From: Siphonodentalium dalli
Lineage: Eukaryota > Mollusca > Scaphopoda > Gadilida > Siphonodentaliidae
Assembly: GCA_032622095.1 (NCBI GenBank)
Contig: CP136061.1
Coordinates: 218,642,373-218,706,372 of the forward strand
DNA length: 64,000 nucleotides
Direction: 5' to 3'
A program made the translations under genes and the position numbers. The notes under the pieces were generated by a model. That model saw nothing but the letters and a program-made list of their open reading frames with translations, did no database searches and had not been told where the DNA came from. Below, in pieces: positions 58,870 to 64,000 of this stretch (the stretch's first letter is position 1; every line of letters starts with the position of its first letter).

Positions 58870-60719
58870 ATATATTATAGTTTATACGCATCGCAAACAA
58901 TTTAATTTTAATTCAAATAATTACTGTCCATTCTATATAAATTAGACCGTATTTCATTCCAAACAACTTGCGGTCTAAGGACTCTCAATGTTAAAATTAT
59001 TTCAAAAGGGAGAAATCGAGCCAATGAGCAGCGAACAATGTGTTGCTTGACCAATGAATAGTTTCCTGCAAATTCAATTAATATTCACTTATTCTGCGTT
59101 ATTTGACTGCAATCTCATTAAGTTATCGAATAAACTACATGTTAGCATAGTGTATCTTAACTGACCAACAAATTGTATGTTCAAAATCAAAACTAACATG
59201 CATGTTCGTTTGGAACTCGGGAAATTCTGACGTCAAGTTGAGCTAACGAGAGGCCGATCACGATTGGCAGATGTTAACCCATCCCTTGGCGATGATTTTG
59301 AACCGATTTAAACAAATTTGGTGTGGTGATTCGGGGTACCATTGGCAGAGTTATAATGATGTTAGTTTTTCAAATTTGTTTAACTTAAAAATAAATTGTT
59401 TTTACTTATTTAAAAAAATTAAAGGGACACATTGGGAACCATTTTATCAACTTGTATCATAATCATCAATATCTAAATGAAAACAAATGAAAGAGTCAAT
59501 GACATTTTTTTTATTATTATTATAAAAGTTATAAAAAAAAAAAATCTTTCGAAAAAGGGTCATAACTCCTTTAAAATAAATCGGATCAAACCCATATTCG
59601 AACTCACTCAGTATTTTGGGATGTGAAACTCACATACCAAATTTGGTTCCAATCAGATAAAAAATGTTTGAGTTATGGCAGAATGTGTTAATTCAGAGTG
59701 GAAAAAGGGCCATAACTCTGTAACAAAATCTCGGATCAAATCCAAATTCAAACTCGATATGTATTTTGGGCTGAGAAACCCATATACAAAATTTGGTTCC
59801 GATCGGATAGAAAATGTTTGAGTTATCGCATTATGTACTCGCATACCAAATTTACATACATCTCAATTTTATTAAGTATCAGGAATGTTGAGAAGGGTTC
59901 ATTTTAACTACAAAAGTCCATACTGTACAATCGAATGGGATATAATAGGAGAATGACTACATGAAAAATATGCAAAAGCATAAAATTGATGACTAGGGTT
60001 AACAATTTTAACTCTATAAAATTAGGGGACTGTATGTCACTTGAACAATGCATTGATAGGCTAAATCTGACAAAGAGCTGCCTGGGAGTCCTGAGCCAAC
60101 AGGGTCCACACACTATGGAAATACAATAAACAGATGGCTAGCAGCAGTGAGTATCAGATTTCATTATCAATAATAGAGTTTAACTCTAGTCTCTTTCTCA
60201 CAGATACCACAGTTAATTATAAGCTGCTTCTGGTTATATGTTGTAAGCAAATCTCAAATCGGTTTAATTCTAAGTTAAAACGGGGCCATAACTCCGGTAT
60301 AAAAAACAGGATCTGACCCATATTCAAACTCGATCTGTATTTTGAGTTGACAAACTCACATACCAAATATGGTTCCTATCAGATGAAAACTAGTAGATTT
60401 ATTGAAGCATGCATGAATTCTATGTCAAAGGGCCATAACTCCATTAAAAATAATCTGATCAAACCCATATTCGAACTCGAACTGTATGTTAGGTGGAGAA
60501 ACTGACATACCAAATTTGGTTCTGATCAGATCATTTTTTTTTAGTTATCATAGAATTCGTGAATTCTAAGTCGAAAAAGGGCCATAACTCCGTAAATAAA
60601 ACTCCGATCAAATCCATATTCGAACTCGATCTGTATTTTGGGCCAAGAAACTTACATACCAAATTTGGTTCCGATCAGATAGAAAATATTTCAGTTATCG
60701 CACCATGCGTAAAGTGTCT

Positions 60720-60777
<58 letters not shown>

Positions 60778-60945
60778 GGACGGACGGACGGACTAACGAC
60801 GAGTGGTCAATCCGGGCAACGACACTATGTTTACCATACTATGGTATGGGTAAACATAAAAAAGGGGATCCCCTTCAATTCTGAAATCAGTTAGAATGTC
60901 ATCAGACATAGTTGAAAGTAATGCGATGGAGTCTGGATATTTATC
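58870..60945. repeat. Inserted CCATAACTC-family repeats separating snoRNA copies 11 and 12
   Basis: Begins near the hairpin head GCCGATCACGATTGGC (about 59252), followed by units with GGTCATAACTCC and CCCATATTCGAACTC at 59550-59830 and 60270-60700. It ends with a (GACA)n/(GGAC)n run and the palindromic tail around CCATACTATGGTATGG at 60834. 58870-59240 holds nothing recognised. Confidence 0.75.
60719..60793 (+). repeat. (GACA)n/(GGAC)n microsatellite
   Basis: About 14 GACA units followed by GGAC units, at the place where related elements carry shorter GACG runs; followed by a hairpin tail. Confidence 0.95.
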
Positions 60946-60949
60946 AGAC

Positions 60950-61445
60950 TGTGTATTGTTACAAGTGTCACGTCAATAACACTAAAGCTAAATATGAGCG
61001 AGGGAGGAATTTATAACTTGAATTTTTTTTTTTTATATTAAAACTTTATTTTAAAGAATTCATTAACTCCAAGAAAAGTGCATGTGTTTAAATAGCACTG
61101 AATACAAACACAGCATGAAGAATACTCTTTGGTTAAGAAACATGACAATTGGTTCATCAGCAACATTTCAAAGCATTATTAATGAAAACGACAGGTGCTA
61201 GCCGAAATATCTTTCTGATCAACTATAAAGGTTAAAGTCAAAACAAACTTAGAACGTGGCAAGACAACACTGTGGAAGAACTAGCTACATTCAGAAAAAA
61301 ATATAAATTATTATCTCGATAGGATCGGTTCTATGTAGTGTTGTTACTTTGTCTCTAGGTCCTCAGATGGTAGTGCATGTATAGGTCGTAATCATTGCAC
61401 TCATACAAGCGGTGTATAGGCATCATCATGCGACCTGATGGACAA
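60950..61445 (-). repeat. Diverged outlying A-type snoRNA unit
   Basis: Contains AATAACACTAAAGCT, the AAGAAACATGA block and the snoRNA in the same order as array A units, but with many substitutions and small indels. Separated from the array by the repeat insertion at about 59240-60870. Confidence 0.8.
61358..61435 (-). ncRNA. SNORD33: SNORD33-like box C/D snoRNA, copy 12 (A subtype, isolated)
   Basis: Box C at 61429-61423, box D at 61366-61363, GGTC/GACC stem and A-type guide all intact. It is 2.6 kb beyond copy 11, separated by inserted repeats, and its flanks have diverged more than those of the array. The snoRNA body has stayed nearly unchanged, which suggests selection. It may be the oldest copy. 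Confidence 0.86.
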
Positions 61446-63190
61446 ATGTTCACTAGCACAAGTGTACAAATTTTGTGCAAGGAATATAGTTATAATTCAA
61501 TTCTGCTTAAAATAATGACTGTTAGAACTGCCACAAGTTTCAAATTAACGACACTCTCACACGGCATCGATTATAAATGTACTTCAGTGCATGTCGAGTA
61601 ATCCAATGTGTCCCATGCGATGCTCCAGTGCGAAGGGAAGTAATTCAATACCCAGCAATATATATGGCGGTACTTGGTCAGAAATCGCTCAATAATCATT
61701 ACAAATGCGAGTGTCATAACATAAGGCGTCATTTGCATCATGTTTCGGGATGATCAGTAAGGATATTATGCAGTCAATAATTATATTGAAAATATTGGGA
61801 AATCTAAATCTGCTCAGTTACAACTTACTTAACTCAGTATACTTAATTAGATGTCAAGGATCTTGGGAGTCCAGAATGGTGTGTACCATAATGATTGCTA
61901 CATAATTATGTGGTTATCGTAATCTCCCTTCTGTTATAGTCAAATGTTTTGAAGACTTTTTCGATAATATATTAGAAAAATTCACAGGAGTCTACAAGTG
62001 TGGGAGGTTTCAATAATTTATTGAATCTTTGCGATAATTTTGAATGAAATCGAACCTTAGGTAGCAATACACGATTTCATGGCTTGTATGAGGGCTGAAA
62101 AATATTATTTTAAGCATATAAGGGCTATAACTCTCAGTTTGGCCTCTATTATACCTGGGAGTAATGGTTTGATGGTTTAATTATTTTATAAAGGTACCAT
62201 ACATGTAGTATACAAAATGGGAGAATGTTTGAATACAAAGTATGTTTATGGAATCTGATGTCGGCCAGCTCTGTGTGGTACTCCACCGGAAAAGAGCTTG
62301 ATTTCTCTCCCTTGAAAACAGTCGTCTGCACTTGGTAGAATTTTTTTTTAAATTGATACGATAAGTTTAAAAAAAAAATTAATATCTGACATATATCTAG
62401 TCTCTATCAGCTCATAAGGTGATTATAGACTGACATTCGCTCTGTCATGGTTAGCTATGCGACCGAAGACGGCCAATTTTAGGCCAACAAATGAAGATTT
62501 TCCAAAGTCGGTCTAAGGGAGATAATTCGACTTGTGATGAGGTAATTCATGCCAAAAGACAGATGGATTATGCTCTGACCATTTCTGTATCTTGTAACGA
62601 AGCACTCATGTGCTGTTTATCAATGACCATGGTGCAGCAGAAGGTTGTAGTACAGTACCCCCCTCAAAATGGTGAAAATGGCCAGAAATAGTGTATTGCT
62701 ACCTCAAACATGATTTCACATCGAATTGAATCTCGAACATCAGAGTAAACAAATAAAAGTGTAAAGTACACATATTTTCTTTGTGGGAAAGTAGGTAGAG
62801 AACAGGAAGTGATCAGATGGCTTTCATACGAAGAGTTCTCCAAATTTGTGAAAATCAAATATATCGAGTACAGCAAACAAAATTTATCCAAAATTCCACA
62901 AGAATCATAATTCTGATAGGGAAGCCCTGCTTACATTTATTGTGTCCAAAAATCAACATATAAAATATGGGCAGGATTCTCTATTCGGAAGGTTCATTAT
63001 TCGGAAGGTTTTTATTTCTGGGCGAATTTAGCCAGAAATTAATCAAAAGTTAGATACCCCCCCCCCCCCCCCCCCCCAAAAACCACATTAATTATTAATT
63101 ATACAACAGTGTCATTTACAGTATTCCTGTTATGCATTATTATCTATTACATGACTATCTACATATTTATTTATTATTATATTATAAAGT
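61446..63190. other. No gene recognised near the right end
   Basis: If copy 12 is intronic, this is the continuing RPL13A intron. I searched the minus strand for the missing DGRGHLLGRLA exon and did not find it. A poly-C run lies at 63058-63077. Confidence 0.45.
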
Positions 63191-63192
63191 TA

Positions 63193-63355
63193 TTATACAA
63201 TGTTGTGTACAGTATGTGTTTTTCTTGTACGAGTCCAGGTTGTGGTGAAAAGTCATATTGGACGAGACACGGCAGTGTCGAGTCCAATATGACTTTTTCA
63301 CCACAACATGGACGAGTACAAGAAAAACTCATACTGTACACAACATTGTATAATG
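63193..63355. mobile_element. Foldback element
   Basis: Arms of about 77 bp pair around GACAC-GGCA-GTGTC (63266-63279), with few mismatches and one single-base indel. Arms contain TGTGTACAGTATG and TTGGTGAAAA-like segments and GTCATATTGGAC. A related single arm lies at about 63618-63672. Confidence 0.75.
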
Positions 63356-63605
63356 ACATTTTTATTATCCATCTGTATGTTTATCCAAATTTTGGGAATA
63401 AAACTTTTGTGGTTATTTTTGGTATTTGTCGGCACTTAAATCTCTATAAAAGCCTGTATATTGATCATCAGAAAGCATGATTTGGAAAAGTAAACACGGA
63501 AGTGAGAAAAAAAAACTCAATGCGGAAGTGAAACGTCTGCTAAAATCCATCAGTGTTGCGCGCGCATCACAATTTCACGATTCATTTAGCAAGAGAGTTA
63601 ATTTG

Positions 63606-63613
63606 TGACGTCA
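63606..63613. promoter_or_regulatory. CRE-type palindrome TGACGTCA
   Basis: Perfect CREB/ATF consensus about 40 bp from a CpG-rich GCGCGCGC stretch at 63558. It could mark a promoter, but no transcript start is identified. Confidence 0.25.
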
Positions 63614-64000
63614 CGGAGTCCCAATAAAAAAGTGATATTGTACAGTCGGGAGTCCAAAATGACTTTTTCCAGGACTATCACGTGGCGGCTTTTGCCCAAT
63701 CGGAAATGGGGTTAGTTAAGGGATGGATAATAATATATTATTTATCTTGTTTACTGAAACTATTTATAATACATTGCGTAACGTAAATATGTATTGAGAA
63801 ATAATGTCATACGTAATGACATTAAATCTTGTGGAAATCTACTAAAGAAAAGCACATTTTATAATCGTTTTAATGTTTCAAGTTATTTCCTGCATAAAGA
63901 AAGAGTCTTCGAGATAGACACCTCTCAATTCTTTAGACACCTCTCAATTCTTTAGAATGTATAATTAACCATTAAAATAACTTGAACCGTCGGTACAGCG

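Larger units (their letters stand above)
53560..58870 (-). repeat. Tandem array of snoRNA-bearing units (two unit types)
   Basis: Eleven units, each with one SNORD33-like RNA. B units follow at about 446-457 bp and A units at about 534-547 bp, mostly alternating B-A-B-A-B-A-B-A-B-B-A. Shared segments between snoRNAs include AACACTAAAGCTTT and the block around GCACTGCA...GAAGTATGC. Short ORFs repeated here are shadows of the repeat. The array lies wholly in the RPL13A intron. Confidence 0.93.

Noticed and set aside
62491-62691. 66-codon ORF on the plus strand
   Set aside because: No recognisable domain; it begins in AAGGGAGATAATTC-type sequence that looks repetitive.
63109-63480. 123-codon ORF near the right end
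   Set aside because: It spans the foldback palindrome, is AT-rich low-complexity otherwise, and the reverse strand is open too because of the palindrome.

Overview
This is a eukaryotic, AT-rich, gene-poor and repeat-rich window. The repeats point to a mollusc, probably a bivalve: tandem-repeat-bearing elements resembling the bivalve Pearl family, and pervasive 'GGGCCATAACTC' and 'CCAAGATGGC' repeat families. The organism is inferred from repeat style and protein divergence only.

The one confidently identified protein gene is RPL13A (60S ribosomal protein uL13), on the minus strand. Five coding exons lie at 53524-53459, 41263-41162, 39969-39824, 37113-36991 and 33980-33897, all with GT-AG borders and consistent phases. 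They give about 173 codons of a family of roughly 200. The exon(s) for the first ~28-30 residues were not found and probably lie beyond base 64000.

The introns hold the most interesting content. The intron upstream of the 53.5 kb exon carries twelve copies (53.7-61.4 kb) of a box C/D snoRNA whose guide matches SNORD33 (18S rRNA Um1326). They occur as two alternating subtypes in a ~1 kb dimeric tandem array. The next intron (41.3-53.5 kb) carries five intact-looking and three decayed copies of SNORD34-like snoRNAs, in three lineages that share a guide for the invariant 28S AUGUAGGUAAG segment. SNORD33 and SNORD34 also sit in RPL13A introns in vertebrates, in the same order, so this is an ancient host-gene arrangement with a local copy-number expansion. 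Protein and guide RNAs all serve ribosome production.

The later introns contain DNA transposons with clear ends: a hAT-type element (38229-39716, 8-bp target duplication), a 935-bp TIR element with a broken cysteine-rich ORF (34146-35080, TAA duplication) and a Mutator-like element (35093-36025, 9-bp duplication, ~100-bp TIRs).

The left half (1-33.8 kb) shows no recognisable gene. It contains a tandem duplication with a MITE and its paralogous empty site (2-3.2 kb), a 1-kb inverted-repeat element bracketed by poly-G/poly-C, two adjacent Pearl-like elements (20.5-25.7 kb) with an inverted fragment at 32.3-33.3 kb, a large ~170-bp-unit array (13.5-17 kb), and several families that end in GACG runs followed by a hairpin. 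No tRNA, rRNA, CRISPR or prokaryotic feature was seen.
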